A DNA stretch of 64,000 nt. Origin: Diphasiastrum complanatum (taxonomy: Eukaryota > Streptophyta > Lycopodiopsida > Lycopodiales > Lycopodiaceae). A model generated the notes under the pieces. The model was not told the DNA's origin, did no database searches, and worked only from the letters and a program-made list of their open reading frames with translations. Positions 10,821 through 22,329 of the stretch are shown one piece after another; position 1 is the stretch's first letter; every line of letters starts with the position of its first letter. The stretch spans positions 33,726,804 to 33,790,803 of the forward strand of contig CM055097.1 of the NCBI GenBank assembly GCA_029204225.1. The letters are read 5' to 3'. The position numbers were made by a program, and so were the translations under genes.

Positions 10821-11557
10821 TGTGAAGAATTGAAAAAGATTATCTATGTTAGATATAGGGGTCTTATGTTTTTTACAACAAGCATCTAGGTGTAGGATGT
10901 TGATAGGAATAAATTTGGCATAAATGGCAAATTATGCATTTCCACTTGTAATGCCACTATTGAGCCAAAATAGAATAAGAGGCTAAACACGTGCCAATTA
11001 GAGTGTAGACAAGTGTAAAGCTTTTGTTTGATGAATTCCAAGAGGTCCAATAGGATTTAGAGGTGGAACCTTGTGAGGTCAAATAGGAAATTGAGGTGTG
11101 CTTGAATATAGTCCAATAGAATTAAGAGGTGCATGGATCAATGGTCCAATAGGATCAAGAGGTGACAAAGTATGGTCCAATCATAGTTAAGCATAGTGGT
11201 AGCTAGTGGATCTACTAGTATCATTGTACTCCTCATTTTGGATCTAATTGATGTGGTGATTTCAAGGATTTTGTGAGTTATTGGATTTCTAGATTTCTCT
11301 CTCTACCTGAGAGCTTATAATGCTTTTTCTCTCTCTACCCGATGAGAGCAGCTTGTTTTTACTTAGATTATTTTTTGAATACTTCCCACACATGTGAGTG
11401 AGAGTTGGAAGTGATTGAATGCATGGAGTAGTGTGTTTTTGCCATAGAATCAAAGATAGATCTTGAATCTCAATCTAGTCTTGATCTTGGTGCATCTACA
11501 CACCTTAGGAGATCACAAGTACATGTAGTGGACAATCCACACGTGTGAACTTCAACA
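10821..11557 (+). repeat. Left LTR of Copia-2 (737 bp)
   Basis: It starts TGTGAAGAATTG and ends CA at 11557 before the primer site. It is closely matched by 14390-15036 and, inverted, by 45023-45754 and 49324-50040. CACACGTGTG lies at 11538-11547. Confidence 0.94.
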
Positions 11558-11570
11558 TAGTATCAGAGCC
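11558..11570 (+). other. Primer binding site of Copia-2, one base changed
   Basis: TAGTATCAGAGCC has A where the consensus TGGTATCAGAGCC has G at position 2. The sister element Copia-E keeps the consensus. Confidence 0.88.
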
Positions 11571-12313
11571 TACCTAAGGTTACCATGCATTTTGATCCAT
11601 CTAAGTGAAAAATTTTCATCAATCTTGAGCTAGAAGTTGTCAAGGCCCATTTTCCTAGCTATCTTGTTCAATCTTGGATCAAAAGAGATCAAAAGGACAT
11701 TGATTGGATCTGACCTAGTATTGTATGGAATCAGGTGCTCAGACACGTGTGAGGAACATCCAATTTCAGTTTGGAAGTTCTCTCTCGTGCTTGATCCATT
11801 TATCTTGCTTGATAGCTTGTTTTGAAGCTATTTTTGTCTAATTTCTGATGCAATCAGTTTCATTCCATTTGGTTGAGCCAATCAAAAGTTATAAGCTTTT
11901 GAAGAGAGTTAGATAGGGCACCTAGACCTGGGTGGACACATTTGGTTTGGTCAAGAGATTGCTTGGTTGATCCAAACATACAGTTGTATGCTTGCCAATC
12001 TCATCTATATGTGATCTAGGCACTATTTTGATATCTTAGCCATTTTGTTTCATGCAATATCATTGTATTTGAGTCAAATTTGGTTTCTTAGAATACTTCA
12101 CACGTGCTAAGAATGTTTGATCCTAAATTTGCCTATACTCCATCATTTGATGTGAAATAGGTCTTGTTTTAGAGAGATTTGTCTAGCTAGTGAGAATCAA
12201 TTCACAAATACTTGCAAGATTTTTCATAGGAGGAGATAGTACTCTATTATTGGATCCCATTGAAAGTGTGTAGCAACATTTATTGTTCATCATTTGAGTT
12301 TTCTTCACTTCAA
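11571..12313 (+). other. Untranslated leader of Copia-2
   Basis: About 740 bases lie between primer site and gag start; the leader of Copia-E matches it in inverted orientation. No convincing coding frame. Confidence 0.7.
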
Positions 12314-13573
12314 ATGTCTTCAATGGGTTCATCCTTGTTGGAACCAAGTGAAAGATTGACCACTTCAAACTATTCAATTTGGAAAATGAGGATGGAGTCC
12401 ATCTTGATCCTTCAAGACGTGATGGACATAGTGCTTGGCCTTGAAGAAGAACCACAAGTTTTTCAAGAGGTTCAAAAATACAAAAAGAGAGCTAGGATGG
12501 CTCTCCACTACATTAAGATGAATGTCTCTAATGAGATATTGAGGGAGATAGGTACATGTACAACAGCCAAAGAAGCTTGGGATTGTCTCAAGACTATCTA
12601 TGAGGCTAAGAATACCTCTAGGCTTCTCACTCTTAGGAATCAAATCTTTCAAAGTAGCCAAAAGAGTGATGAGAGTTCATCTAGTTATGTTTTGAGAGTA
12701 AGAGATATTCATAGAGAACTTGCTTGTATTGGTAATTCAATCAATCAAAATGAGCTAGTTCAAGTCATTCTCAATGGCTTGAGAAGTGAATTTGATAACC
12801 TTGTCCAATCCTATGCCATTAAGGAGGAGCTACCAATTTTGGAGGCTCTCCAAAGTGTGCTAATTTTGGAAGAATCAAGACAAGAGTACAAGCTCTTGAG
12901 GATGGACAAGCTTTCTCTCACTCATAATGATGGCAAAGCTCTCTTTGCCAAGGATAAGCACAAAGGGAGGAGCAAGAACCAACATCAACAATCCTCAAGC
13001 AAGGACAAAGTCAAATCCAAAGACAAAGATGAGGAGGAAGATGATTCCTCTAATGCTTCATCATCCAAGCTCAAGAAGAAGATCAGGTGCTTTTATTGTG
13101 GCAAGAAAGGTCATTATGCCACCAATTGCTTCAAGAAGAAGAATCAACTCAAGCAAGCCAACATTACCAATGAGAAGGAAGACACTATTGCAAGTGATGG
13201 AGAGGGATATCTTATGGTCTCTAGTTTCTCATCTACTCCTTTCAATAAAGACGGCCTATGGTATATTGATAGTGGAGCCTCTTCACATATGTGTAGCTCC
13301 AAGGACTCTTTCTCTTCTATTGCACCTTATGATGGAGTCAAGAAATCAATATACACTGCAAATGATTTTGAATGTCCTATTGAAGGCATAGGGAATATTC
13401 CCTTGAAGCTTGCATCCTCTAAAGTTCTTTCTCTCTCTAAAGTTCTTTATGTACCTAAGCTTACCAAGAATCTTATTGGTGTTGGCCAATTGCTTGATAA
13501 TGGCCTTGATGTAAAATTCAATGTTGATACTTACACTATCAAGAAGAATGATGAGATACTTGCATTAGGATCA
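12314..13573 (+). pseudogene. Copia-2 gag-protease, truncated
   Basis: I start it at the ATG of MSSMGSSLLEPSERL rather than an upstream TTG because that matches the gag opening of the other copies. The frame is open for 420 codons: gag with TTSNYSIWKMRMES, a lysine/serine-rich basic linker, a CCHC zinc knuckle at residue 259 (CFYCGKKGHYATNC), and protease DSGASSHM at residue 319. After EILALGS the homologous Copia-E continues into the pre-integrase, but here the sequence switches to an inverted LTR, which adds about 25 unrelated codons up to a stop at 13657. Gag would form particle shells; no enzyme beyond protease is encoded. Confidence 0.9.
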
Positions 13574-14389
13574 AAAGGACCAAGAGTGGATCCTAATCTG
13601 ATCCTCAAGAGGGATTGGTTGTCAGATTACTTGATCTATCAGTCTACTTCAGATTAAGATCAATCTAGATCAATTCTAGACACAAAATCCTAACAACAAC
13701 AATCATTAATTGAAGGTAAGTGTACTTTCTGGTTTGACACGTGTGAAACACTGTCTGAGTACGTACTCCAACCTGAAAATTAAGTACACATTGATAGAAC
13801 CTCAAAACAATCAAAACAAATGTAGACAAATAAAGAGAATCACTCAAAATTGCTTCCAAAACCATGATTGGTGTCTCACACTGATTATGGCCAAATGTGG
13901 CTCTATATATACAATAAGTGAAATCTCGTGGTACTGATCATCCCTTTGATCCCACATGTGTGAAGGTGCTTTGTCATATGATGATTCATCATGCAAAACT
14001 GACACTTGGACAAAACCTTCTATTTTGAGCACTTTTGGTCCATTTTCCTTCTATATGGAGATCTACTTGAAAATCTTCTAGAAGTCAAAATTCGTCTACT
14101 TCAGCTTATTCCACACATGTGAGCTGTCCTCTACACATGGGATGTGACACCTAACCAAAGGATGTGGCTCATGCAAGCAATAGACTAATGCCATGTGTCA
14201 TATGTCTAGAAAACTAGTTTTTGGCCTTTTTAGCCACTAGAACTTGAATTAAATCATATGTACATCCTATATGATTATGGTACATGACAAGTACACTATT
14301 TTCACACGTGGGAACAGGCTCCACACATGTGTGTTTATCTATATACAAGATTTTTGGCCTCTACCAAGCTTATTTTTGCATTTTTCACA
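13574..14389 (-). repeat. Inverted Copia-C LTR inside Copia-2
   Basis: Its reverse complement matches 54815-55246 and extends further 5' there to a TG start (TGTGAAAAATGC at 14389). The primer-site end lacks about 14 bases relative to the other copy. It has a TATA-like run near 13901. No matching duplication flanks it, consistent with one surviving LTR of an otherwise deleted element. Confidence 0.88.
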
Positions 14390-15036
14390 TAAATTTGGCA
14401 TAGATGGCAAATTATGCATTTCCACTTGTAATGCCCTATTGAGCCAAAATAGAGTAAGAGGCTAAACACCTGCCAATTAGAGTGTAGACAAGTGTAAAGC
14501 TTTTGTTTGATGAATTCCAAGAGGTCCAATAGGATTTAGAGGTGGAACCTTGTGAGGTCTAATAGGAAATTGAGGTGTGCTTGAATATAGTCCAATAGAA
14601 TTAAGAGGTGCATGGATCAATGGTCCAATAGAATCAAGAGGTGACAAAGTATGGTCCAATCATAGTTAAGCATAGTGGTAGCTAGTGGATCTACTAGTAT
14701 CATTGTACTCCTCATTTTGGATCTAATTGATGTGGTGATTTCATGGATTTTGTGAGTTATTGGATTTCTAGCTTTCTCTCTCTGCTCGAGAGCTCATGAT
14801 GCTTTTTCTCTCTCTACCCGAGGAGAGCAGCTTGTTTTTACTTAGATTATTTTTTGAATACTTCCCACACGTGTGAGTGAGAGTTGGAAGTGATTGAATG
14901 CATGTAGTAGTGTGTTTTTGCCATAGAATCAAAGATAGATCCTGAATCTCAATCTATTCTTGATCTTGGTGCATCTACACACCTTAGGAGATCACAAGTA
15001 CATGTAGTGGACAATCCACACGTGTGAAATTCAACA
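14390..15036 (+). repeat. Right LTR of Copia-2 (first 89 bp missing)
   Basis: It aligns with 10910-11557 and ends TCAACA at 15036. The missing start was replaced by the inverted Copia-C LTR. It carries CACACGTGTG at 14876-14885 and 15017-15026; the left LTR has the variant CACACATGTG at the first site. Confidence 0.92.
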
Positions 15037-15041
15037 CTTTT
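15037..15041 (+). repeat. Target site duplication CTTTT, right of Copia-2
   Basis: This is the partner of 10816-10820. Confidence 0.92.
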
Positions 15042-15676
15042 GAGGTGCCCACACCTTTACTATTTTTCGTACTCTGAATTTGCTCTTGCGAGAATTGACC
15101 CTTCCATTTTTTGAAGTTTCTTTTCCCCCAAGGCTGAAACCCTCCTGAAGTAGGTGTCTCAAACTCCTTGGGCTTTTTTCCATACTCATAGTATAGGGCC
15201 ATCTATACCGCCTATGAGGCTTGGAGCCTACTCCTTTCTCACTAAAGGCCTAAGGATCTCACGCAAGCTCCCTGCAAAAACATCGGCACCTATGTATGAG
15301 AACCAAATTTTGAAAAAATACCATAGGACTCCGGTTTCTTTGTTGTAAATTGAATACTACAGCCCTTGAGGTCTGCCTAGAAGACTCCCAAAATTTGAGG
15401 ATGATCCAAGAACCGAACGAAAAGTTACGAAGAAGAAACTCTTCAACCTACCAACGCTCACCAGCTATAAGAAAATTCTCGAAATCGCTTGGATTTTGCT
15501 GCTGGGGTTGGTTCCTATGACTAATTTATTGTACCTTGGCAATAGGAACAGTTTGCAATAGATCTCATAGCCATCTGAGCTCTCAATCAAAAGTTATGAG
15601 CAAAAAACTCTCCTTTCTCTCTCTAGAACATTTTTGTTTTTTTGCTGTCCCAAGCTTCCAAAACTTGCAAACCTTT
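15042..15676 (-). pseudogene. Gypsy-2 gag N-terminal part, continued beyond Copia-2
   Basis: Minus-strand frames read ALYYEYGKKPKEFETP and a basic stretch ending in NSKGVGTSK (about 15040-15195). Rejoined across the duplication, this runs into KGKGWYGTSNAQGG at 10750-10820, so it is the same gag reading frame split by Copia-2. Upstream parts (15200-15640) are in shifted frames with stops. Non-functional. Confidence 0.78.
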
Positions 15677-15688
15677 GCTCTGATACCA
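15677..15688 (-). other. Primer binding site of Gypsy-2
   Basis: The plus strand reads GCTCTGATACCA, the minus-strand Met-tRNA site. Two bases later a TG begins, as an LTR would, but within about 15 bases the sequence is already CACTA transposase, so the LTR is essentially absent. Confidence 0.85.
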
Positions 15689-15690
15689 AA

Positions 15691-17581
15691 TGTCTGCCTG
15701 CCTTGTCTCCTGTGTATCTTGAGCCGCTTATTGACGAGTTGGAAGATTTGTGGAAGGGGATAAAAGCATATGACATTTCGCGCCCCTTACATGAGAGGGA
15801 GCTTACACTACATGCCATTGTAATGTGGACAATGCATGACTATCCAGGATTAGGTGAATGCTCGGGTAATCATTCAAACAATGTCTATCTTGTGTACATA
15901 GGAGTTTGTTTATAGTTACATACAACTAGTAATTTTTGACATTTACATGATATACTACAATAGCTATAATTATTCTTTGACATATACTTTTTTTAATAGT
16001 GATTGATAGTATCCATTTGTTGGGTAGGCTTTCAAACGGCTGGAAAAAATGCTTGTTTTTTGTGCGGGCCAAATCTTGTGGGAAGATACTCTTTTAGTCT
16101 AAAAAAAGTGGTTTATGAAAATCATCGTAAATACTTGCATGAAGGCCGTCCATTCAGAGACACTCATAGAAGAGGTTTTGGAGGAAGAGTTCAGAGAGAG
16201 ATGCCTCCAAAGAGGATGTCCATGAAAGATTGGCGAATACTATGGGAGGAATCTCAAGCAAAGCCAATTGATCTATATTTCATCGTTTGGAATATTGGAA
16301 TAACCTTTTGATTAATCACCTACTTGATCCCATGCACATATTTAAAAATGTGGGTGAATCTGTTTGGAAACACTTGATTGGTGAAAAAGATACTATTGCT
16401 TCAAGGCACGATCTAAAAGAATTAAACACCAAAAAAGAATATTGGAGAAAGGATGGTGAAGATCATGTTCCAATAGTACCTTGGACATTCACTAAAGAGG
16501 AGCTTAACCATGTGCGCTCCATTATTCATGACATTAGAACACCAACTGGTTTTGTCCATTCTCTACGGTCATCATTCACAGTGGATGGAAAGTTGCAAGG
16601 TCTCAAATCTCATGATTGACTAAAGATGATTCAATTCATCTATCCATTGTCAATTCGTGGGTGCTTGTCAAAAGATATTTGTGAGACCATATACAAACTA
16701 TCAATCATTTTCTGGTATTTACATGTACTTGGTGCATTTTTTTATTTAGTATTTATTGATTGGAAATTCAAATAGACATAAAATGGATTGAATATGTTGC
16801 AGATGGATGTGTTCAAAAGAAATCCGTGAGCTGGATCTTCGCAAGAGACATGAGAATATGGTGGAGATTGTGTGCATGTTTGAGAGATATTTTTCGACTT
16901 CCATCATGGACTCACAAGTGCATTTATTGGTGCACTTGGTTGAAGAAGTTTCTATTGCTAGTCTAGTGCACACTAAGTATAAGTGCATAAATTATCTTTT
17001 GCATGTGTATTTAAACTAAATCGATTGATACATGAACTCATTAAATAAAACACTTTAACCATTTGTGACTTTTTAGGTGGATGTTCTTTATGGAAAGGTA
17101 CATGAAAGTCTTAAAAGATTTTGTGCATCAAAAGACAAGGCCTGAAGGTAGCATGTCAGAGGGATGGTTAGTACATGAATCTCTCTTTTATGTTATTGAA
17201 ATTTTGCACCAACAACGTCCATCTGCTCCACTATTGTGGCGTGATGAGGAAGCTGAAGAGGTAACTAGTGAAAAACCTCAAGGGATGGGAAAAGTCCATA
17301 GGTTGGCACCCTTCCAATGAGAAAAAAATTCTACATTCATGCCTTATAATTGTGGAGTTATGGATAAATGGTTAGACCTATATGAAGAAGAAAAAAAAGA
17401 GAGGGCCTTGTCTAGAAAGCGCCAACGACATAATAGAGGTAGACACATGGCCTCAAGTTCACATGATCTTGAGCCATTGCCCAAGCAATGCACTATAGAG
17501 TGGATGCATGACACACTAAACACAAATTCAACTAAATTGAGACAATATTCATATTTTGAGACTTCTTACCACCTAAAATGA
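15691..17581 (+). pseudogene. CACTA (En/Spm) transposase pseudogene with introns
   Basis: Successive plus-strand pieces follow the TNP2-type transposase order. VYLEPLIDELEDLWKG with LTLHAIVMWTMHDYPGLG lies at 15706-15865. A cysteine pair segment (ACFLCGPN) and HRKYLHEGRPFRD are at 16030-16170, then HLLDPMHIFKNVGESVWKHL and GLKSHD at 16310-16620. CSKEIRELDLRKRHENMVEI with MDSQVHLLVHLVEE is at 16807-16970, and QKTRPEGSMSEGWL with a C-terminal tail at 17078-17581. The intron 16977-17076 (GT...AG, 100 bp) joins cleanly to give VHTKWMFFMER. Others are likely at about 15866-16010 and 16725-16800. Stops and frameshifts (for example after KSHD at 16617) show decay. It could also be a partly spliced, poorly conserved copy; terminal inverted repeats were not found. 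Confidence 0.85.
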
Positions 17582-18139
17582 ACGATTTAGGAAGATAAAA
17601 AGTGATTGTGTTTAGTTAGGTAAGCCTACTTTCTAAAGACAAATTTAAACTATGCCTACTTTGACTATGATTTGGAAGTCATTTGCCTATAGTTTTGGAA
17701 TTGTAGTTTATTATTGTTTGAAAATTTTAGTAATTATTGCCAAGAATTGGACACAAAATTATGCAAACTATATTCATGATTTGAGACATTTTAGACCAAA
17801 TTCAATCCAAATTAAAAATCCATTTTAATAATGAATTTATGTTATGATCTTGTGAAGACCAAATTGCACATGATTTAAGGACCTTATGCCACACCTTCCA
17901 TGAATCATTTTTTTTTAAATATTCGAATTATGCCTTTCGTTCTTTGGAGAGTCATGTTTTCAAGTATCCATGTCATCCATCAAATTGCGATGTATGGGTA
18001 GGGTTGTTGACTGCGACCGACAAGTCCTAGCCTCAAATTCTAACTGTTGCGTAGTGACATCTTAGGAGCTTGCTCCGCACTTGGTGTGCCTAGATGATGT
18101 TGCCAGACTGTATATGTTGTACAGGTAGAAGTAGAGTAA
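17582..18139. other. Gap with no recognised feature
   Basis: AT-rich sequence between the CACTA transposase and the truncated Copia-3 LTR. It may be CACTA 3' sequence, but no terminal repeats or coding similarity are visible. Confidence 0.6.
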
Positions 18140-18451
18140 TTTTGGAGCTCATTGGCAATCTCAAGCTAGTTCACTATATACATTGAGTTTTTGTGATCCA
18201 AATGTTACCAAATCAATTTCTACTTGTTTCTCAGGTTGAAGGCCGTACTATAGCCTGTAGTACACACGTGTGGGCTTGGATTTCAATGTTGATCAAGTCT
18301 TTTGATTGTTAATGTTTGTTGTTTGGCAAATTGCCAATCTAGATCAATTTTTTTGTGTCTAGTTTTTTGATAGATTGTTACGCAAGCATCCAATCACTCT
18401 TGTGGGTCTTTTGTAGATCCATTTATGGTCCTAAAGTACAGTACTTTCACA
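18140..18451 (+). repeat. Left LTR of Copia-3, 5'-truncated
   Basis: It aligns with about 22003-22315; upstream of 18139 the similarity stops. It ends CACA before the primer site and contains CACACGTGTG at 18263-18272. Confidence 0.92.
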
Positions 18452-18464
18452 TGGTATCAGAGCC
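18452..18464 (+). other. Primer binding site of Copia-3
   Basis: TGGTATCAGAGCC, consensus Met-tRNA site, directly after the LTR. Confidence 0.93.
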
Positions 18465-18886
18465 AAGTACAAGAGCATAAGCCATTGATCTAATGCAAAT
18501 CCATTTTTAGCAAGTTTTGGTGCTAGAAACTAGTATTGAGAGGGCAAGCTAGAATCTTGATTTTGGTGAGGAGATTTGATCCCAAACTTGGTAGGGGTCC
18601 AAATTCATACTATCCACATGTGTGGGCACCTCTGAACCTGCATTTAATGCATGGTATTCAATTGATCCAAAAAAATTCAATTTGTGAGCTTTTGATGTAA
18701 TTTTTGGTGAAAATCTTAGGATAAACTACCAAGATTGAGTGCCATTGATTAGATTTGACTTAGGGTGATAATATCTAATTAATCTAGGCTGAAATCAGGT
18801 CCTCTATACTTGTTTTACAGGTCTTGAAAGTACATCAAAAAGTGTAAAAGAGATTAAGTCATTTTTTTGTCCAAAAATAGCCAAAA

Positions 18887-19234
18887 TTGGCAAGATTTGA
18901 TTGTAAGTAGATTTCACATCATCTTATCTTCATTCTAGCTTTGTGAGGGAGTGCTAGAACTGAGATTATAAGTCCATTTGTTGGATTAGAAATCTAATTT
19001 GTGTGAAACACTACAAAAGATAGACCTTAGTGAGTTTCTAGAGACAATCAAATCCATTTCTTGGCAAGATTTGTTTGAAAGTAGTTTTCACTTCATCTTA
19101 TCTTCATTCTAGCTTTGTGGGGGAGTGATAGAACTGTGATTATAAGTCCATTTGTTGGATTAGAAATCAAATTTGGGTGAAACACTGCAAGTGTGAGACC
19201 TTTGTGAGTTTCAAGTCAATCAAATCTATTTCTT
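18887..19234 (+). repeat. 174-bp tandem duplication in the Copia-3 leader
   Basis: A block starting TTGGCAAGAT at 18887 recurs at 19061 with few changes, giving two copies with a 174-bp period. It contains no coding frame and lies immediately upstream of gag. Confidence 0.85.
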
Positions 19235-19256
19235 GTTTGTAGAAGTCACTAGTAAG

Positions 19257-21136
19257 ATGGAATCTGCTGGAGCATACCTTCTAGAAACTAGTGAGAGATT
19301 AAACTCTACAAATTATACTATTTGGAAGGTTAGGATGGAGTCACTCTTGGTGCTCCAAGACCTTTATGAGTTCTTGATTGAGGATGAAGATGAACCTCTA
19401 GGTGCACAAGAGTTAGCTAGATACAAGAAGAGATCTAGGCTTGCACTTCATTGTGTGAAGATGAATGTGAGCAATGATTTGTTGAGAGAAGTATCAGCAT
19501 GTACTAGTGCTAAAGAGGCTTGGGAGTCTTTAAAATCAATCTATGAGTCTAGCAACACTTCTAGAGTTCTTATGCTTAGAAATCAAATTATGCAAAGCAT
19601 GAGGAGAAGTGAGGAGAGTGCACAAGATTATGTACTCAGAATCAAGTCTCTAAATAGGGAGTTGGCTTCCATTGGAGAGAAGATCATGATGGAGAGCTTG
19701 TACAAATTGTCCTTAATGGTCTAGGAGATGACTTTGCAAATTTGGTCCAAAGTTTTGCCATCCAAGACACTTTGCCAACTATAAAAAAACTTCACAGTGT
19801 ATTAGTGGCTGAAGAGTGTAGGATGCTCCACACGAAAAGAATGAGTTCATTGTCTTTGCATGATGGTGATGAGAAAGCCAATTTCTCATTCAAGGGCAAA
19901 AAGAAGACCAATGGAAAGAAGAAGCATCCAAAGGTGGCCAAAGAAGAGGATGATGCATCAAGCTCAAAGGACAAGTCAAAGCAAAAATGCTTCTTTTGTG
20001 GAAAGAAGGGGCATTATGCATCTAAATGCTACAAGAGGCTAAGAGCACAAGTGGAGGAGGACAAACAAGGAAACCTTGCAAAGGAGGAGGAGGATGAAGT
20101 AGATGTATTCTTGATGGCATCTACATCTTCACCAACAAGCAATAGCAATTCAAGAGACAATTGGTGGATCGATAGTGGAGCTAGCTCCCACATGTCTTGT
20201 GAAAAGGACTTTTTCTCAACGTTACACTCTTTCAATGCTTCTAAAAAGTTTGTCTTTACTGCAAGTGATGAAGAGTGTAGGATAGATGGTGTTGGCACCA
20301 TCTCTTTGTGTCTAGAATCCTCAAAATGCATGGATCTAGAAAATGTCCTTTATGTACCATCAATCACCGAGAATATGCTTAGCGTTGGTCTACTCTTAGA
20401 AAGTGGTTTGGATGTCCACTTTAAGCATGGTGTTTGCTTTATCTTGAAGAATGATGTTTGCATTGCAAAGGGATTTAAACATGGAAGATATTTTAAGTTG
20501 GAAGCTAGTGTTGCTTTTGAAAGAATGAGCTTGGCAAAGGAGGAGATCACTCAAGAGGAGATCTTGGCAAAGTGTGATCTTGCTTGCATTGAGGAGGAGC
20601 ATCAAAAGGAGGAAGATCTTGAGGATCAGCCTCAAAGCATGAGAGTTCCAAGGGAGTCCTTGATGACAATGGCCAAGTCATCAAATTGCATGCAAATTGT
20701 CCATTCAAGTGTGCATCTTGCAAGGGTGGTGAGCATTGGAGAGTCTACTATCTCTGAATACTTTTTGGAAAGTAGTAGTAGACATGAGGTGACTTGTTTC
20801 TTACCTTTAGGATTCATGGTGTTTATTACTTTGTATGACAAGACAATGAAATGGGATGCTTTGAAATCTACATTTGTTGTTGATAAAGCAATTTCATTGG
20901 ATAACTATTTTTGTAATAGTTTGAATAGAGTCATAAAGGATGAAACATCATTTGCTTTGGAAATCTTTGTGTCCACATGCTTTGTGCATGATCATTCCAA
21001 TGTAAGGACCAAAGATTATCCTATTTTAATGATAGGAATAATGGTAGTGTTTTGCTCTTCAAGTAGAGATTGTAGAATCTACTTGTTTTCAGCCAAAGAA
21101 TTTGTCAATGGTGGAAATGTGATCTTTCAAGAGTGA
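19257..21136 (+). pseudogene. Copia-3 gag-protease with degenerate integrase tail
   Basis: It starts at the ATG of MESAGAYLLETSERLN, matching the family. A frameshift near 19685-19740 splits gag, and the second frame (19742-21136) is open for 464 codons. That frame has a CCHC knuckle CFFCGKKGHYASKC (from 19988) and protease DSGASSHMS (from 20171). It continues with poorly conserved sequence in place of the DDE integrase core, and then a segment aligning with the integrase C-terminal region (CFVHDHSNVRTKDY to NVIFQE). No D-D-E triad is visible. The long open frame despite the lost enzyme core is noteworthy. Confidence 0.86.
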
Positions 21137-21163
21137 AAGATTTGTAAACTTGAAGAAGCACCT

Positions 21164-21557
21164 TTGGATCAACACCTTATTCAATTCATTGATGTTTTGG
21201 AGTCAAGTCAAGTGGAGGAGCAAGCTCAAGAGCCGAGGACTCCAAGAAGAACCATGAGTATCAAGATGGAGCCATCTAGGCTCAATCATATGGATCAAGC
21301 AAGGCAAGTTGTCTTTGGCAACATTATGTATGCACTCAATAGTTTTATTGATGTATCTTCAAGTGCACAAAATGCCTTGGAATCCATGGCTTGGCATGAT
21401 GTATAGTTTTGAAGTGTGCTACATGTGTATAGACACATTTGTGGAACATCTTCTAAGGGATCCTTTAAGAGGTGGTGAAAGATCCTTCATGGACATCATT
21501 CTCTATTGGAGTCTCAAAAGTTCCTTGTTTTTAGATAGATTTTCTAGACACTTCTAA
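21164..21557 (+). pseudogene. Copia-3 pol remnant after RT deletion
   Basis: VEEQAQEPRTPRRTMSIKME with EPSRL aligns with the linker before RT in Copia-1, and GERSFMDI about 250 bases later aligns with the region after RT. All of the YVDD-containing core and most of RNase H are deleted between and after them. Confidence 0.8.
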
Positions 21558-21602
21558 AACCATTCATTCATCTAGAAAGAGAGTTGTAAATAGATCAAGC
21601 TA

Positions 21603-21613
21603 AATTTGAGGAG
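21603..21613 (+). other. Polypurine tract of Copia-3
   Basis: AATTTGAGGAG directly precedes the TG of the right LTR. Confidence 0.78.
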
Positions 21614-22315
21614 TGTGAAGAATTGCCAAAAATTGGCAAATCTAGCTTGATAAAAAACCATGTAGTATAATGTAAATTTTGTACATAAGTGGATTCCACA
21701 CATGTGAGGCCAAGATGCCACGTGGAAATCCACTCCTAATGTAGGCTAGGTCAAGTCCATAGGGTTGGTCATGTCATTTTGGTAGTGATTCCTAGTTTAT
21801 AGGACCTAAATCCTAGATTTTAGGTGAAAATTTGACCAACTAGCTATCTACCAAGCATGACTCTAGGAAATAGACTAGGGTTTCATTTTAGGGCAAGAAG
21901 AGTGAGTTAACTTCCTTATTACATGCTGTAAATCCACCTAACTTCAAGAAGGAAGGTGAATTTGCTATGTATTCCAAGCTCCCATAGTGAGAAGATAGAA
22001 AATTTTTGGAGCTCATTGGCAATCTCAAGCTAGTTCACTATGTACATTGAGTTTTTGTGATCCAAATGTTACCAAATCAATTTCTACTTGTTTCTCAGGT
22101 TGAAGGCCGTACTATAGCCTGTAGTACACACGTGTGGGATTGGATTTCGATGTTGATCAAGTCTTTTGATTGTTAATGCTTGTTGTTTGTCAAATCGCCA
22201 ATCTAGATCAATTTTTTTGTGTCTAATTTTTTGATAAATTGTTAAGCAAGCATCCAATCACTCTTGTGGATCTTTTGTAGATCCATTTATGGTCCTAAAG
22301 TACAGTACTTTCACA
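21614..22315 (+). repeat. Right LTR of Copia-3 (702 bp)
   Basis: It runs from TGTGAAGAATTGCC to TTTCACA at 22315. CACACGTGTG lies at 22127-22136. The minisatellite begins shortly after. Confidence 0.93.
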
Positions 22316-22329
22316 AAAAATGCCATCTT

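Larger units (their letters stand above)
10821..15036 (+). mobile_element. Copia-2: copia element with most of pol deleted
   Basis: It is bounded by LTRs and a perfect CTTTT duplication. It keeps the left LTR, primer site, leader and gag-protease, then breaks at about 13573 into an inverted LTR of another copia family (13574-14389), which joins the right LTR minus its first 89 bases. Integrase, RT, RNase H and the polypurine tract are all gone. The likely history is insertion of a Copia-C element (minus) into the right LTR followed by a deletion that took most of both interiors. It belongs to the same family as Copia-E at 45023-50040. Confidence 0.93.
18140..22315 (+). mobile_element. Copia-3: 5'-truncated, gag-retaining copia derivative
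   Basis: The left LTR has lost about its first 390 bases, so no target duplication can be checked. Primer site, leader, gag, protease, a fragmentary integrase end, polypurine tract and a complete right LTR follow in order. The integrase core and the whole RT core are missing. It is non-autonomous, though its gag-protease is only lightly damaged. Confidence 0.92.
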
